Shown: positions 1 through 9,587 of the stretch, in pieces | Layout of the letters: every line of letters starts with the position of its first letter | Numbering within the stretch: the first letter of the stretch is position 1 | Assembly (NCBI GenBank): GCA_030528555.1 | Contig: JAUMYQ010000009.1 | Span: forward strand, 1 to 64,000 | Reading direction: 5' to 3' | DNA from: Porphyromonadaceae bacterium | GTDB taxonomy: Bacteria; Bacteroidota; Bacteroidia; Bacteroidales; Porphyromonadaceae | DNA: 64,000 bases | Made by a program: the position numbers and the translations under genes | The notes under the pieces: generated by a model | Told to the model about the DNA's origin: nothing | Seen by the model: the letters and a program-made list of their open reading frames with translations, nothing else | Databases searched by the model: none

Positions 1-261
1 GACAGACAAAGTAAAGAAAAAAAAAAAAAACATCAAAATGAGTTGACGAATTTCCTGGAGTATCCTCCAGAAGTCTATGATTGCCGAGCTCTTCGCACGC
101 CGAAAGCGAAGTTTATCAGGGGCAATCGAAGCCCGTTAATCTGGAGCAAGGCGATGACGAAGGCACAGAAATCGCCTCCATAGGCCCCAGGATTTACGGG
201 CCGAAGCAGGAAATTTATATCTAACTGTAATCAAGCGAATTACCTTCCATCCTGAAAGACG
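1..261. other. Left-edge stretch with no recognised gene
   Basis: No convincing reading frame is visible on either strand. It starts with a run of 14 A at 17-30, followed by AT- and GC-mixed sequence with frequent stops. A short hairpin (CTGGAG/CTCCAG) lies near 55-70. It may be the decayed end of something that begins outside the window. Confidence 0.4.
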
Positions 262-378
262 CGAAAAAGCTTCCCGAACTTTTCAAAAAAACTTCCCGAT
301 CTTTTTCCAAAAAGTTCGGGAACTCCCCAAAAAAACTTCGGGAACTTTTTTTCGAGTATTCCCGAGCATTTTTTTGAG
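262..378 (-). repeat. 22-bp-period palindromic array, copy 1
   Basis: Five TCCCGA/TCGGGA cores start at 272, 294, 316, 338 and 360, exactly 22 bp apart. They are separated by T-tract/A-tract palindromes of the type CTTTTTCCAAAAAG. The conserved end unit (TCGGGAATACTCG as read on the minus strand) is at the right, so the copy is in minus orientation relative to copies 2-4. It lies upstream of the flavodoxin-like gene, about 290 bp from its start. It has no coding potential. See copies at 22250, 31358, 41620 and 53333. Confidence 0.9.
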
Positions 379-666
379 GTACCAAAAGAAGCATTTTTAG
401 GTGCTTCGAGAAGATTCATTAATTACCGAGAGGGTATGGATGGAGCATGGTGATTTTGATAGCGTTATCCTGATGTAGAACTGTCGGTATCACACTATAT
501 TGTACATTTGCTGTAGGGAGAGGGTTGGATGGGTCCTCCTAGTCAATCATACAGTCGAGGGCTACATATCAATTTCATCTATAAACTTATAGTCGATATC
601 TGTTGGATGATGACTATACATCGGCTTACTTTGTAAAGGTAGCGTTAGAACTATTTTGATGATTAA
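379..666. other. Long leader region before the flavodoxin-like gene
   Basis: No ORF is supported here. A -7-type box TACATTTG is at 503-510. A second promoter-like pair, TTG at 603-605 and TACTTTG at 627-633 (21-bp spacing, one base short of the usual box), is 34 bp before the start codon. Either could drive the flavodoxin-katA pair; I cannot choose between them. Confidence 0.35.
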
Positions 667-1113
667 ATGATGAAAGCAACTATACTCTATCAAAGCAGGA
701 GGGGACGAACAGCGGGCTATGCCCGAGCTATGGCCATGTATCTATGGAGCAAAGGTATAAGTGTAAGCTATAGCTCCGTGGCAGACTATAAGCCAGAGCA
801 ACTCGAGGGGTGCGACCTTCTGATGCTTGGCTGCTGGACCTCGGGCTGGTTCGTGATCAATCAGCATCCCAATAAATATTGGGTCGACTTTGCTCACAAG
901 CTCCCTGAGGACCTGCCCCCACGTCTCGTCCTCTTCGCTACCTACAAGCTACGTACAGGAAGCATGTTTGCCCGAATGAAGAAGAAACTTAACCTTAAAA
1001 ATGTACAGCAGCTAGACACACTAGAGTCCAAGACAGGTATCCTTGGCCCAACAGAGAAGGCTATACTCGACAGCTATATCAACGAAATAAAAGCGAAACA
1101 TATTACTGACTAA
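667..1113 (+). CDS. Flavodoxin-like domain protein
   Basis: This 148-aa protein starts with a beta strand and a Ser/Thr/Arg-rich loop (YQSRRGRTAGYA, residues 8-19) in the position of the flavodoxin FMN-phosphate loop. A second strand-loop, LLMLGCWTSGWF, near residue 52 fits the isoalloxazine-contacting region. Its length is normal for a single flavodoxin fold. A second ATG at 670 is an equally possible start. It lies 34 bp upstream of katA on the same strand and is probably co-transcribed, which suggests a redox or oxidative-stress role; that role is inference. The partner and substrate are unknown. It could also belong to the HemG-like/flavodoxin_5 branch. Confidence 0.7.
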   Translation: MMKATILYQSRRGRTAGYARAMAMYLWSKGISVSYSSVADYKPEQLEGCDLLMLGCWTSGWFVINQHPNKYWVDFAHKLPEDLPPRLVLFATYKLRTGSMFARMKKKLNLKNVQQLDTLESKTGILGPTEKAILDSYINEIKAKHITD

Positions 1114-1147
1114 ATGGGTAACTACCATTTCTTAAAACTTATTTAAT

Positions 1148-2605
1148 ATGGAAAAAAACAAACTGACAACAGCCGCTGGTGCGCCCGTGGCGGACAACCA
1201 AAACGTAGCTACGGCTGGTCGTCGTGGTCCCATGCTTTTACAGGACATTTGGTTCCTGGAGAAATTGGCCCACTTTGACCGTGAGGTAATCCCCGAGCGT
1301 CGTATGCACGCCAAGGGTTCTGGCGCGTTCGGTACATTTACCGTAACGCACGACATCACTAAGTATACTCGTGCTGCCATCTTCTCAGAGATCGGGAAGA
1401 AGACCGACCTATTCGTACGGTTCTCTACCGTGGCTGGCGAACGTGGAGCGGCAGATGCCGAGCGCGATATCCGTGGTTTCGCCATCAAGTTCTACACCGA
1501 GGAGGGCAACTGGGACCTCGTGGGTAACAATACGCCCGTATTCTTCCTGAGGGACCCACTGAAGTTTCCCGATCTCAACCATGCTGTCAAGCGCGATCCT
1601 CGCACCAACATGCGCAGTGCTCGCAACAATTGGGACTTCTGGACGCATCTGCCCGAGGCACTCCACCAGGTGACGATCACGATGAGTGACCGTGGTATCC
1701 CCTATTCATACCGTCATATGCATGGCTATGGTAGCCATACTTTCTCGTTTATCAACGCCTCAGGGGAGAGACATTGGGTAAAGTTTCACCTACATACGCA
1801 GCAAGGCATCAAAAATCTGACAGATGCCGAGGCTGAGGCCGTTATCGGAAAAGACCGAGAAAGTCACCAGAAGGATCTCTACGACAGCATCGAACGGGGC
1901 GACTTCCCTCGTTGGACAATGAAAGTGCAGATTATGACGGAAGAGGAGGCCAAGAACCTACCCTACAATCCCTTTGACCTGACGAAAGTATGGAGCCAAA
2001 AGGACTTCCCCCTCATCGAGGTAGGTGTGCTGGAGCTGAACCGCAATCCAGAGAATTACTTCGCTGATGTGGAGCAGTCCGCTTTTAACCCCGCAAACGT
2101 GGTGCCAGGTATCAGTTTCTCACCCGACCGTATGCTACAGGGTCGTCTCTTCTCCTATGGCGATACACAGAGATATCGCTTGGGAGTGAACCATCACCAA
2201 ATCCCCGTGAACAAGAGTCGCTGTCCGTTCCTCAATATGTACCATCGCGATGGTGCCATGCGTGTGGATGGCAATTTCGGTTCGCGCCTTGGATACGAAC
2301 CTAACAGTTATGGTCATTGGCAGGATCAGAACGAGTACAAAGAGCCACCTCTGGAGCTGGATGGAGCAGCCTATCAGTGGGACTTCCGTGAGGATGACAG
2401 CGACTACTACTCTCAGCCTCGTGCACTCTTCCGCCTCATGACGCCAGAGCAGCAGCAGGTGCTTTTTGACAATACGGCTCGTGCTATGGGAGACTGCCCC
2501 AAGGAAATCAAGCTTCGCCACATCGGCAACTGCTACCGTGCAGATGAAGCCTATGGTAAGGGCGTAGCAGAGGCACTCGGCATCGATGTCAAAGAGGCTC
2601 TCTAG
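1148..2605 (+). CDS. katA: Catalase (small-subunit, clade 3 type)
   Basis: The product decomposes hydrogen peroxide to water and oxygen using heme. The 485-aa length is that of small-subunit monofunctional catalases. The active-site block [15 protein letters not shown] puts the catalytic His at residue 54. The conserved Asn is in VGNNTPVFF (about 127). The heme-ligand block [12 protein letters not shown] has the proximal Tyr at 337. There is no C-terminal flavodoxin-like extension, so this is not the large-subunit type. It follows the flavodoxin-like gene closely and ends at a strong hairpin. Catalase is absent from P. gingivalis but occurs in other Porphyromonas, which helps narrow the host. 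Confidence 0.97.
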   Translation: MEKNKLTTAAGAPVADNQNVATAGRRGPMLLQDIWFLEKLAHFDREVIPERRMHAKGSGAFGTFTVTHDITKYTRAAIFSEIGKKTDLFVRFSTVAGERGAADAERDIRGFAIKFYTEEGNWDLVGNNTPVFFLRDPLKFPDLNHAVKRDPRTNMRSARNNWDFWTHLPEALHQVTITMSDRGIPYSYRHMHGYGSHTFSFINASGERHWVKFHLHTQQGIKNLTDAEAEAVIGKDRESHQKDLYDSIERGDFPRWTMKVQIMTEEEAKNLPYNPFDLTKVWSQKDFPLIEVGVLELNRNPENYFADVEQSAFNPANVVPGISFSPDRMLQGRLFSYGDTQRYRLGVNHHQIPVNKSRCPFLNMYHRDGAMRVDGNFGSRLGYEPNSYGHWQDQNEYKEPPLELDGAAYQWDFREDDSDYYSQPRALFRLMTPEQQQVLFDNTARAMGDCPKEIKLRHIGNCYRADEAYGKGVAEALGIDVKEAL

Positions 2606-2635
2606 CCTCAAGAGGTTAGCCTCATAACGACTTCA

Positions 2636-2678
2636 AGAGGAGGATGTGTCTGAACTGAGTTCAGACACATCCTCCTCT
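2636..2678 (+). terminator. Hairpin terminator after katA
   Basis: A perfect 21-bp inverted repeat (2636-2656 with 2658-2678) has a one-base centre. A T-rich stretch follows (TTTGTTGTTCTT). It lies 30 bp past the katA stop. Confidence 0.85.
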
Positions 2679-2782
2679 GTTTGTTGTTCTTGGGTTATCT
2701 CAAATGGCAAGGTAGTGCTGAGCAAAAGTGAGGCCGTGTAAGGGCAATGCCCTTTCTGTTAGACAGGCCCGAGAGATATTCG

Positions 2783-2790
2783 TACATTTG
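2783..2790 (+). promoter_or_regulatory. -7 promoter box for the helicase-nuclease gene
   Basis: TACATTTG matches the Bacteroidota TAnnTTTG box, 36 bp before the ATG at 2827. No clear TTTG is found about 20 bp upstream, so the -33 half is weak. Transcription from here supports the ATG at 2827 as the start. Confidence 0.5.
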
Positions 2791-2826
2791 GGGGCGTATC
2801 TCAGACAGTTATGAAGAGTATTGCCA

Positions 2827-5611
2827 ATGGATAGAAGAGCCATCGTCTTTCTTAAACACAAGCATAGCAAAGGGTTTGAATATGCCCCCAATATAGTAGG
2901 TATTGAACGCCAAGGCAACATCTACCGAATAGACTTCGGCAACAGCAAAAGCTACAACTACAGCGCCCAGAATGTTCGCTACTACAAGCTTAAACAAACA
3001 CATCGGAGGGTTCGCCTCTACGACAATGGTCAACTACGAGGACGATATGATGAGCTAGACGACTATGGAGATTACCTCATAGGATACCATTCGGATACGC
3101 AGACTGACCCCATGCGTAAGCATGAAGGGCTGGTGCTTTGTCCTATAAATAGTGACCGAGATCAAGCGCAGAGGCTCCTAGCCTACTATAAGACCATTCT
3201 GGAGCAAGGTATTGAGGTATCGCGCGACATGCCCAACGATGAGGCACCTCTGCCAGAAAAAGACAAACAAAGTATCCGCGATATACAGCTCAGTGCTCTT
3301 GAGCGTATAGATCTCCATGAGAGCCAATCGGTCTGCTCCTACTACATGGAGGGAACAATACCACCACCTACTCCTCTTACTGAGCCTATTATCTATCCGT
3401 TTGGATGTAACGAGAGCCAAAAGCTCGCAGTAGAGACGGCCCTAAGTCATGCAGTAAGCGTAATCGAAGGTCCACCAGGGACAGGCAAAACGCAGACAAT
3501 ACTCAATATTATTGCCAATCTCGTTGTACAGGGCAAGACAGTGGCTGTGGTATCGAACAACAATGCGGCCGTCTTCAATGTCCGCGACAAGCTGACAAAG
3601 TATGGCTATGGTGGCTTGGTCGCTTCGCTTGGTAATAAAGAAAATCGGGCAGCGTTTTTTAATTCCTTACCCAAGGTAACGCTATCCGAGAGCGCACGCT
3701 TGGCCAAAGAAGATCTACACGCCGAGCGCGCAGAGGTAGGGCGTGTCGCAGCCCTGCTCTCGCAGAGCTTTGGCATACGTAGTAGCCTGGCGAAGCTCAA
3801 GACGCAGCTTCTCGAAGCCGAGATTGAGCAGCAGCATCTACTCGAGGAGCAACCCCTTGAGGCCAGAGTACAGATGGAGCTAGATGCCAAGTTTCTCCGT
3901 AAGCTCGATTATCAACGTATACTTAGTCTTAAGGACCTCCTTGAGGATATGATGAGAGGTGGGGGAAAAATACCTTGGCTCGGCAGGCTACGTCTAATGC
4001 TCTCATTTGGCCTTCTTGACCAACGTATCCTAGGGAGGTATAGGGATGAGCTGCTTGTGTATGCCAATCATAAGTTCTATGAGCTATATATTGCCCACCT
4101 CAAGGTAGAGATTGCCTCCAAAGAGGCTTGGCTAGTAGACCACGATGAGGACAAACTCCTCAAAGACCTCACCGAGCGAAGTAGAAAAGTATTCGAAGCC
4201 ATGCTTCTAGAGCGTAAGACTGACACCGATGAGGCATTTACTTTGGAGAAATATAAACAAGAGTTTGACAGCTTCGTCCGTCACTATCCCATAGTGATCA
4301 GCTCTACGCTCTCTCTACCGATGAGCATCCCTAGGGGCTACTTATTTGATTATCTCATCATAGACGAGGCTTCTCAGGTAGATAGTATCAAAGGAGCAAT
4401 AAGCTTCGCTTGTAGCAAACGAGCCGTGATTGTAGGCGACAGCATGCAGCTAGCTCACATCGTAGACTCGAGGAGCCAGGCTGTGGCAGGTGAGGCTTTT
4501 GCTGCCTGTACCCTCCCCGAGCCTTACGACTATGTGCGCCACAGCATCTTATCTTCACTCAAGTCCCTGCTAGGAGTTCGACTACAATGTACCCTACTCA
4601 AAGAGCACTATCGCTGCCATCCTGCCATTATTGGCTTTTGCAATAAGAAATACTACGATGGGCAGCTGGTGGTTATGACCGAGGGAGGGGGATCGCCATT
4701 TAAAATCATTGAGAGGGGGATCGCCATTTAAAATCATTGAGACGAATATCGCCAATGGCAACAACGACTATAGTCAGAGGCAGATAGACGAAACGGACAT
4801 CTACATACGATCATCACTGCTAGAGGAAGGGCTATCTGTAGGTGTCCTTACTCCCTACCGTAAGCATGCCAATGGGCTTCAGGCAACTTTGCCCGAGGAG
4901 GTTGAGGCCGACACGATACATCGCTATCAAGGCAGAGAGAAGGATATCATCCTCTTCAATACAGCGCGCCCAGAGATTACTAGCTTCATGGACAATCCGA
5001 ACCTAATCAATGTAGCTGTATCGAGAGCAATACGAGAGTTTATCATCGTCAAACCCGAGGGCATGGAACTGCCTCATGGGACAAACGTAGGTGACCTCAT
5101 TCGTTATATGATGTATCACGCTCCTGAGGGATGTCAGGTTATTAAGGGGCAGCTGCGCTCCGTCTTCGATATCCTGTATCGAGCATTAGGGGCTCAGAGA
5201 GCCAAACCTCGGGGCATGTTCGATGCCGAGGATATTGTCTGCACCCTTCTACGTGACAACATCTTAGCTTCCAACACTCAGTTCGCCTCTCTAACCTTCA
5301 TCCGAGAGTATAGTTTACGAGATCTGGTGCGAAATCTCAAGGACCTAAGTCCCGAGGAGAGACTGTACGTCAAACATAATGCTCGCCTGGACTTCCTCCT
5401 TTACAGCAAGCTGGACAAATCTCCAGTCCTGGCCATTGAGGTCGATGGTGTGGCCTTCCACTCTACCGCTGAACAGCAAACCAGAGATCGGATGAAGAAT
5501 CGTATCCTGGAGGTTATAGGGCTTCCTCTTTTGAGGCTCTCGACCGATGGTCACAGTGAAGAGCAGCGTATCGTAGAGGCCCTAGAGAAAGCTATTGATA
5601 TCCGAGGCTAG
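2827..5611 (+). pseudogene. SF1 helicase with C-terminal DUF2726-like nuclease, frameshifted
   Basis: One gene is split into two frames. The first (2827-4731) has Walker A GPPGTGKT near residue 216, the DEAS Walker B in YLIIDEASQVD, and HYRCHP. The second carries motif V/VI (RYQGREKD and NVAVSRA), then a PD-(D/E)XK-like segment (DFLLY, LAIEVDGVAFH, RDRMKNRILEVIGLPLLRL) resembling DUF2726. A perfect 28-bp tandem duplication at 4685-4740 adds +1 to the frame and stops the first part at 4731. Removing one unit restores a continuous 918-aa protein. The N-terminal part (about residues 1-200) is not recognised. Either the gene is inactive or the repeat acts as a reversible switch. The intact protein would be an ATP-driven Upf1/Dna2-type helicase-nuclease, possibly for repair or phage defence; that role is inference. 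It stands alone as a single-gene unit. Confidence 0.85.
4685..4740 (+). repeat. Perfect 28-bp tandem duplication inside the helicase gene
   Basis: Units 4685-4712 and 4713-4740 are identical. Each contains GGGGGATCGCCATTTAAAAT. Since 28 is not a multiple of three, the duplication causes the frameshift. The second frame resumes with SPFKIIETNIANG, showing that a single unit is ancestral. Confidence 0.95.
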
Positions 5612-5934
5612 AATATCTTATTAAAATAGATACTCTTGAGGTATTGGTCGCTATATCATTATGAATGCGCTGTACTTCAGGATAGAGGAGGCCGATGCAA
5701 GGCTTCTAGTAAGAAGCGTCAAGATTTAGGTCTCTCTCAAAAGACTCTTTGGTGATGCTTTGAAGCTAAACACCGTGAGAGCTCCTTAAGTGGATACAAA
5801 CACAATAAGCCAATAAAGCTTTAGGATGAGAACTCTCAGAACCACAAATTGGTGGCTATCTGTTTCGGCAAAACTCTTTACTTTTATCGTACGAGACAGT
5901 AGTCAGTATCCACTTAACAAAATATAATTGCTTT
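5612..5934. other. Gene-free stretch before gcvT with a 12-bp inverted repeat
   Basis: There is no ORF and no recognisable glycine-riboswitch core. TTAAGTGGATAC at 5786-5797 is exactly complementary to GTATCCACTTAA at 5906-5917. The second arm ends 17 bp before the gcvT ATG, so the pair could fold the leader or mark the ends of a small remnant. Confidence 0.5.
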
Positions 5935-7029
5935 ATGAAAGAAACGCCATTTACCCGTATTCATCAGAGCCTTGGAGCGAAGATGCATGAGTTCGCAGGC
6001 TATAATATGCCCATCGAGTACTCAACTGGTATCATCGAGGAGCACCTCACAGTGGTGAACAAGGTGGGGGTCTTCGATGTCTCTCACATGGGCGAGTTTT
6101 GGGTTAAGGGGCCTAATGCTTTGCAGTTCGTTCAGAATATCACTAGCAATGACGCCTCTAAGCTCAAAGTTGGCGATATCCAATATACTTGCATGCCCAA
6201 TGATAAGGGTGGTATCGTGGATGACCTGCTCGTTTATCGCTATGAAGATGAGAAGTATATGCTCGTAGTCAACGCTGCCAATATAGACAAAGACTGGGCT
6301 TGGTGCATGAGCCACAATGCCGTGAGCGCGCAGCTGGAGAATAGCAGCGACAATATCGCCCAGCTTGCCGTGCAGGGCCCCTTGGCAACGCAGGTGCTCC
6401 AGAAACTGACGGATGTGAACCTCAGCGATATCCCTTACTATACCTTCAAAGTAGGAACGTTCGCTGGCTGTCCCGAAGTCATTCTATCCAATACTGGCTA
6501 CACTGGGGCAGGCGGCTTCGAGCTCTATTTTTATCCTGAGCAGGCAACCAAAATTTGGGATGCCATTTTTGCCGCTGGTGAGGCCGAGGGCATCAAGCCC
6601 ATTGGGCTCGGTGCGCGAGATACTCTGCGTATGGAGATGGGTTTCTGTCTCTATGGCAACGACATTACCGACACGACATCGCCCCTTGAGGCTGGCCTCG
6701 GCTGGATAACCAAGTTTGTAGATGGCAAGGACTTCCCCTCTCGGACTGCCCTTGAGCAGCAGAAGGCAGAGGGTGTCACCCGCAAGCTCGTGGCCTTCAA
6801 GCTCCTTGACAAGGGGGTACCTCGCAGTCATTACGAAATAGCAGATGAGGCGGGCAACATCATCGGAGAGGTGACCTCTGGGACGATGTCACCTACGCTC
6901 AAGCAGGGCATCGGTATGGGCTACGTAGCTAAGGCGCATAGTGCGGTGGGCTCTCGTATTTTCATCGTAGTACGTGGGCGCAAACTGGTCGCCGAGGTCG
7001 TGAAGCCACCCATGCGTATGCAGGGCTAG
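5935..7029 (+). CDS. gcvT: Aminomethyltransferase (glycine cleavage T protein)
   Basis: The T protein takes the aminomethyl group from the lipoyl H protein, releases ammonia and transfers the one-carbon unit to tetrahydrofolate. The 364-aa length matches the family. Family blocks are visible: [11 protein letters not shown] near residue 46, [20 protein letters not shown] (about 82-101), [11 protein letters not shown], the [12 protein letters not shown] segment, and the C-terminal [20 protein letters not shown] barrel. gcvH and gcvP are not in this window, but a lipoamide dehydrogenase (the L protein function) is at 17082. The gene stands alone and ends at a long hairpin shared with the converging peptidase gene. 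Confidence 0.95.
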   Translation: MKETPFTRIHQSLGAKMHEFAGYNMPIEYSTGIIEEHLTVVNKVGVFDVSHMGEFWVKGPNALQFVQNITSNDASKLKVGDIQYTCMPNDKGGIVDDLLVYRYEDEKYMLVVNAANIDKDWAWCMSHNAVSAQLENSSDNIAQLAVQGPLATQVLQKLTDVNLSDIPYYTFKVGTFAGCPEVILSNTGYTGAGGFELYFYPEQATKIWDAIFAAGEAEGIKPIGLGARDTLRMEMGFCLYGNDITDTTSPLEAGLGWITKFVDGKDFPSRTALEQQKAEGVTRKLVAFKLLDKGVPRSHYEIADEAGNIIGEVTSGTMSPTLKQGIGMGYVAKAHSAVGSRIFIVVRGRKLVAEVVKPPMRMQG

Positions 7030-7080
7030 CGTAGTAGTTCTGGATAAGCTATACCACGAAGTTTAGGATAGCTGAGTCGA

Positions 7081-7129
7081 AAGCAAAGGCGGGGCTGACC
7101 ATGATCATGGTCAGCCCCACCTTTGCTTG
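7081..7129. terminator. Bidirectional hairpin between gcvT and the M3 peptidase gene
   Basis: A long inverted repeat centres on the palindrome GACCATGATCATGGTC, with arms reaching AAGCAAAGG and CCTTTGCTT and only one mismatched pair. It lies between convergent genes and can serve both strands. Confidence 0.8.
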
Positions 7130-7130
7130 T

Positions 7131-7256
7131 AGACTTGCCTAAATGTGGAGGCAGCAAGGCGCTGAGGGTATGGGTGATGGATGTGTACTTTAGTACGTCA
7201 CCGAGCCCAAGTCTCCCGAGGGCAATGCTACGAGTACTACATTTGGGTAAGTCTAT
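7131..7256. repeat. Imperfect inverted-repeat element between convergent genes
   Basis: The ends AGACTTGCCTAAATGT (7131-7146) and ACATTTGGGTAAGTCT (7241-7256) are complementary at 14 of 16 positions. The interior has smaller complementary pieces (GGTGA/TCACC around GTACTTTAGTAC). The right arm overlaps the peptidase stop codon. It may be a large secondary structure or a small MITE-like remnant. I see no second copy in the window. Confidence 0.45.
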
Positions 7257-9373
7257 TGTAGGCCTCGAGCTTTCATCAGACTTTCGATCTTGGGCTCTTT
7301 GAGGCCCGTCATGTCCTCGAAGATTTTGTTCAAGTCTTGCGAGTTACCTTGAGAAAGAATAGTTTGGCGGAGGCGGTCTCCATTCTCTCGGGTCAGGCCA
7401 CCGTGCTCGGAGAACCAGTCATAGGCATTGTTATCTAGTACCTCTGCCCAGAGATAGGCGTAGTAACCAGCCGAGTAACCCCCACCCATTGAGTGACGGA
7501 AGTAGGTGCTGCGGTAGCGTGGTGGGATTTGTCTATTAAGTATCCCAGTCTGCGCTAAGGCTTCCTGCTCAAACTTCGCCACATCGGTAACTTCGCTCCC
7601 AGCCGAACGTCCGTGCCAAGCCATGTCGACAATGACGGCAGCGAGGTTCTCTCCTAGAGCATAGGCCTGGTTAAATTGGGCTGCTTGCTTCATCTTCTCG
7701 ACAAGGGAAGCAGGCATCGCCTCGCCTGTCTTATAATGTTTGGCATAGCTGGCCAAGACTTCGGGATGGGTGGCCCAGTGCTCGTGAAACTGTGACGGCA
7801 TCTCCACAAAGTCGCGAGCAACGCTCGTGCCAGAAAGCTTGGCGTACCGTTGATTGGCGAAAAGGCCGTGGAGGCCGTGCCCAAATTCATGAAAGAGGGT
7901 TGTCACCTCGTCCATCGTCAGCAGCGTGGGTGCGCCATCTACGCCCCGAGTATAGTTGCAGACGTTGTAGACAACTGGCTTTTTACCTAGTAGGGTCGAC
8001 TGCTCGCTCCAGTTACTCATCCACGCCCCACCGCTTTTGGTGGGACGGCGGTAGTAGTCTGTGTAGAATAGGGCAAGCTTCTCCCCATCTGCATCATACA
8101 TATCGTAGACGTGTACGCCATCCGTGTAGACGGGCAGGTCGTGTCGCTCCTGAAAAGTCACGCCATAGAGCCTTTCGGCCATGAAGAATAGCCCATTCTT
8201 AACTACGCTATCGAGGACGAAGTAGGGTTTGATGTCGTTTTCGTCTAGATCGTACTTAGCTTTGCGCAGCTTCTCAGCGTAGTAGTCCCAGTCCCACGCC
8301 TCGAGCTTGAAGTTCATCCCAGCCGTTTCTTGGGCAAATCGCTCTAGCTCCCGAGCATCAGCCTCGGCTTTTAGACGGTAGGCATCAGCTAGACGGTGGA
8401 TGAAGCTGTAGACGTACTCTGGCTTGCCAGCCATTTGGTCGCGGAGCGTCCAGCTCGCATAGTTGTCGAAGCCCAGGAGCTGAGCCTTCTCTGCCCTTAG
8501 TCGAGTAATGTCTAGCACGACCTGGCGCGTGTCGTACTCATCGCCCCGTTCGCCTCGTTGCATAGAGGCCTCGAGGAGCTTGCGACGTAACTCGCGGTTG
8601 TTGAGCTCAGGCAGGAAGGCAGAGCGGGTAGTATTTTGGATTTCTAGGACATATTTGCCCTCCAACCCACGACTTTTAGCCGCTGCGCGAGCTTGGGCGA
8701 TGTGCTCTTCCGATAGCCCGTCCAATTCCTCCAAATTGTCGACTACGAGGGCGGCGGCTGCGCTGCCGTCTTTGACGAGGTTGCTAAATTTATTGGTCAG
8801 CACCGAGAGCTCGGCATTGATCTTTTTGAGCTGCTCTTTGCTTGCGGCATCGAGGCTAGCTCCTTGTTTGACAAAGTCACCGTAGACTATATCCAAGAGG
8901 CGCAGGTCTTCGCCCAAGAGGTTTACACGTTCGTTTTCATAGACTGTCTTGATGCGCTGGAAAAGCTGTTCATTGAGGCTAATGGCATCGTGATGGGCGG
9001 CCAGTTTGGGGGCAATTTCCTCTTCAATCTGCCGAATTTCATCCGTGGCATGTGCTGATGCTAGACCAAAGAAAATGCTGGCCGTGCGGTCGAGCAGTTG
9101 GCCAGTCTGCTGTAAGGCAACGAGCGTATTGGTGAAGGTCGGGGCTTCGCTGCTCGTGGCTATACGCTCCACCTCCTCGAGCTGCTGGCGCATACCCACC
9201 TCAAAGGCGGGTATGAAGTGCTCAGGCTTAATCTTGTCGAACTCAGGTGCGCCAAACTCGAGGCTGCTCCCCTTGAGGAGCGGGTTATTTGTGGGCGAAG
9301 AACTACTGGCTCCGCCTCCATTGCAGGCTGTCAACATCGCTGCTAAGCTTAGGGTTAAAATTAGTTTTTTCAT
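7253..9373 (-). CDS. dcp: Peptidyl-dipeptidase Dcp-like M3 metallopeptidase, lipoprotein
   Basis: This M3-family zinc peptidase probably removes C-terminal dipeptides from peptides. The zinc motif HEFGHGLHG is near residue 494, and long N-terminal helical domains plus the C-terminal RYRSTYFRHSMGGGYSAGYY substrate region are typical of Dcp. The start is set at 9373: MKKLILTLSLAAMLTAC is a lipoprotein signal with lipobox LTAC, and a -7 box lies at 9406-9413. The longer frame reaching 9448 would bury this signal. Export as a lipoprotein fits a peptide-feeding anaerobe; many M3 relatives are cytosolic. The length, about 706 aa, is normal. Confidence 0.92.
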   Translation of the reverse strand: MKKLILTLSLAAMLTACNGGGASSSSPTNNPLLKGSSLEFGAPEFDKIKPEHFIPAFEVGMRQQLEEVERIATSSEAPTFTNTLVALQQTGQLLDRTASIFFGLASAHATDEIRQIEEEIAPKLAAHHDAISLNEQLFQRIKTVYENERVNLLGEDLRLLDIVYGDFVKQGASLDAASKEQLKKINAELSVLTNKFSNLVKDGSAAAALVVDNLEELDGLSEEHIAQARAAAKSRGLEGKYVLEIQNTTRSAFLPELNNRELRRKLLEASMQRGERGDEYDTRQVVLDITRLRAEKAQLLGFDNYASWTLRDQMAGKPEYVYSFIHRLADAYRLKAEADARELERFAQETAGMNFKLEAWDWDYYAEKLRKAKYDLDENDIKPYFVLDSVVKNGLFFMAERLYGVTFQERHDLPVYTDGVHVYDMYDADGEKLALFYTDYYRRPTKSGGAWMSNWSEQSTLLGKKPVVYNVCNYTRGVDGAPTLLTMDEVTTLFHEFGHGLHGLFANQRYAKLSGTSVARDFVEMPSQFHEHWATHPEVLASYAKHYKTGEAMPASLVEKMKQAAQFNQAYALGENLAAVIVDMAWHGRSAGSEVTDVAKFEQEALAQTGILNRQIPPRYRSTYFRHSMGGGYSAGYYAYLWAEVLDNNAYDWFSEHGGLTRENGDRLRQTILSQGNSQDLNKIFEDMTGLKEPKIESLMKARGLQ

Positions 9374-9405
9374 CTCACATCGTATTTTTACAAACCGAAT
9401 ATCCC

Positions 9406-9413
9406 CAAAGGTA
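9406..9413 (-). promoter_or_regulatory. -7 promoter box for the M3 peptidase gene
   Basis: On the minus strand this reads TACCTTTG (TAnnTTTG), 32 bp before the ATG at 9373. It supports that start over an upstream in-frame one. No clear -33 element is seen. Confidence 0.5.
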
Positions 9414-9587
9414 GTCAATAAACTCACGCCCCCTAGCTCGCTCGACATGCGATATATTGTGCTATCTCATCGCTCCATATCAAAACCTGGGGTACGCTTA
9501 TCGTTTTTTTATCAATGTCATACAATTTAAACGTAAAAGACTATCTTAGCGCCCGAATTCAAGTAATTACAATTTCAAAGACTAAGA

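Noticed and set aside
17-30. Run of 14 A as a phase-variable promoter tract
   Set aside because: No gene or promoter pair on either side can be linked to it inside the window; the upstream context is missing.
2821-2826. TTG start for the helicase gene
   Set aside because: An ATG two codons later (2827) gives a normal start; the TTG adds only Met-Pro.
4709-5611. Separate 300-aa gene after the helicase
   Set aside because: It begins inside the duplicated 28-bp unit with a TTG and lacks Walker A/B; it is the displaced 3' part of the helicase gene.
5612-5934. Glycine riboswitch before gcvT
   Set aside because: I could not find the paired glycine-aptamer core motifs; only an inverted repeat is visible.
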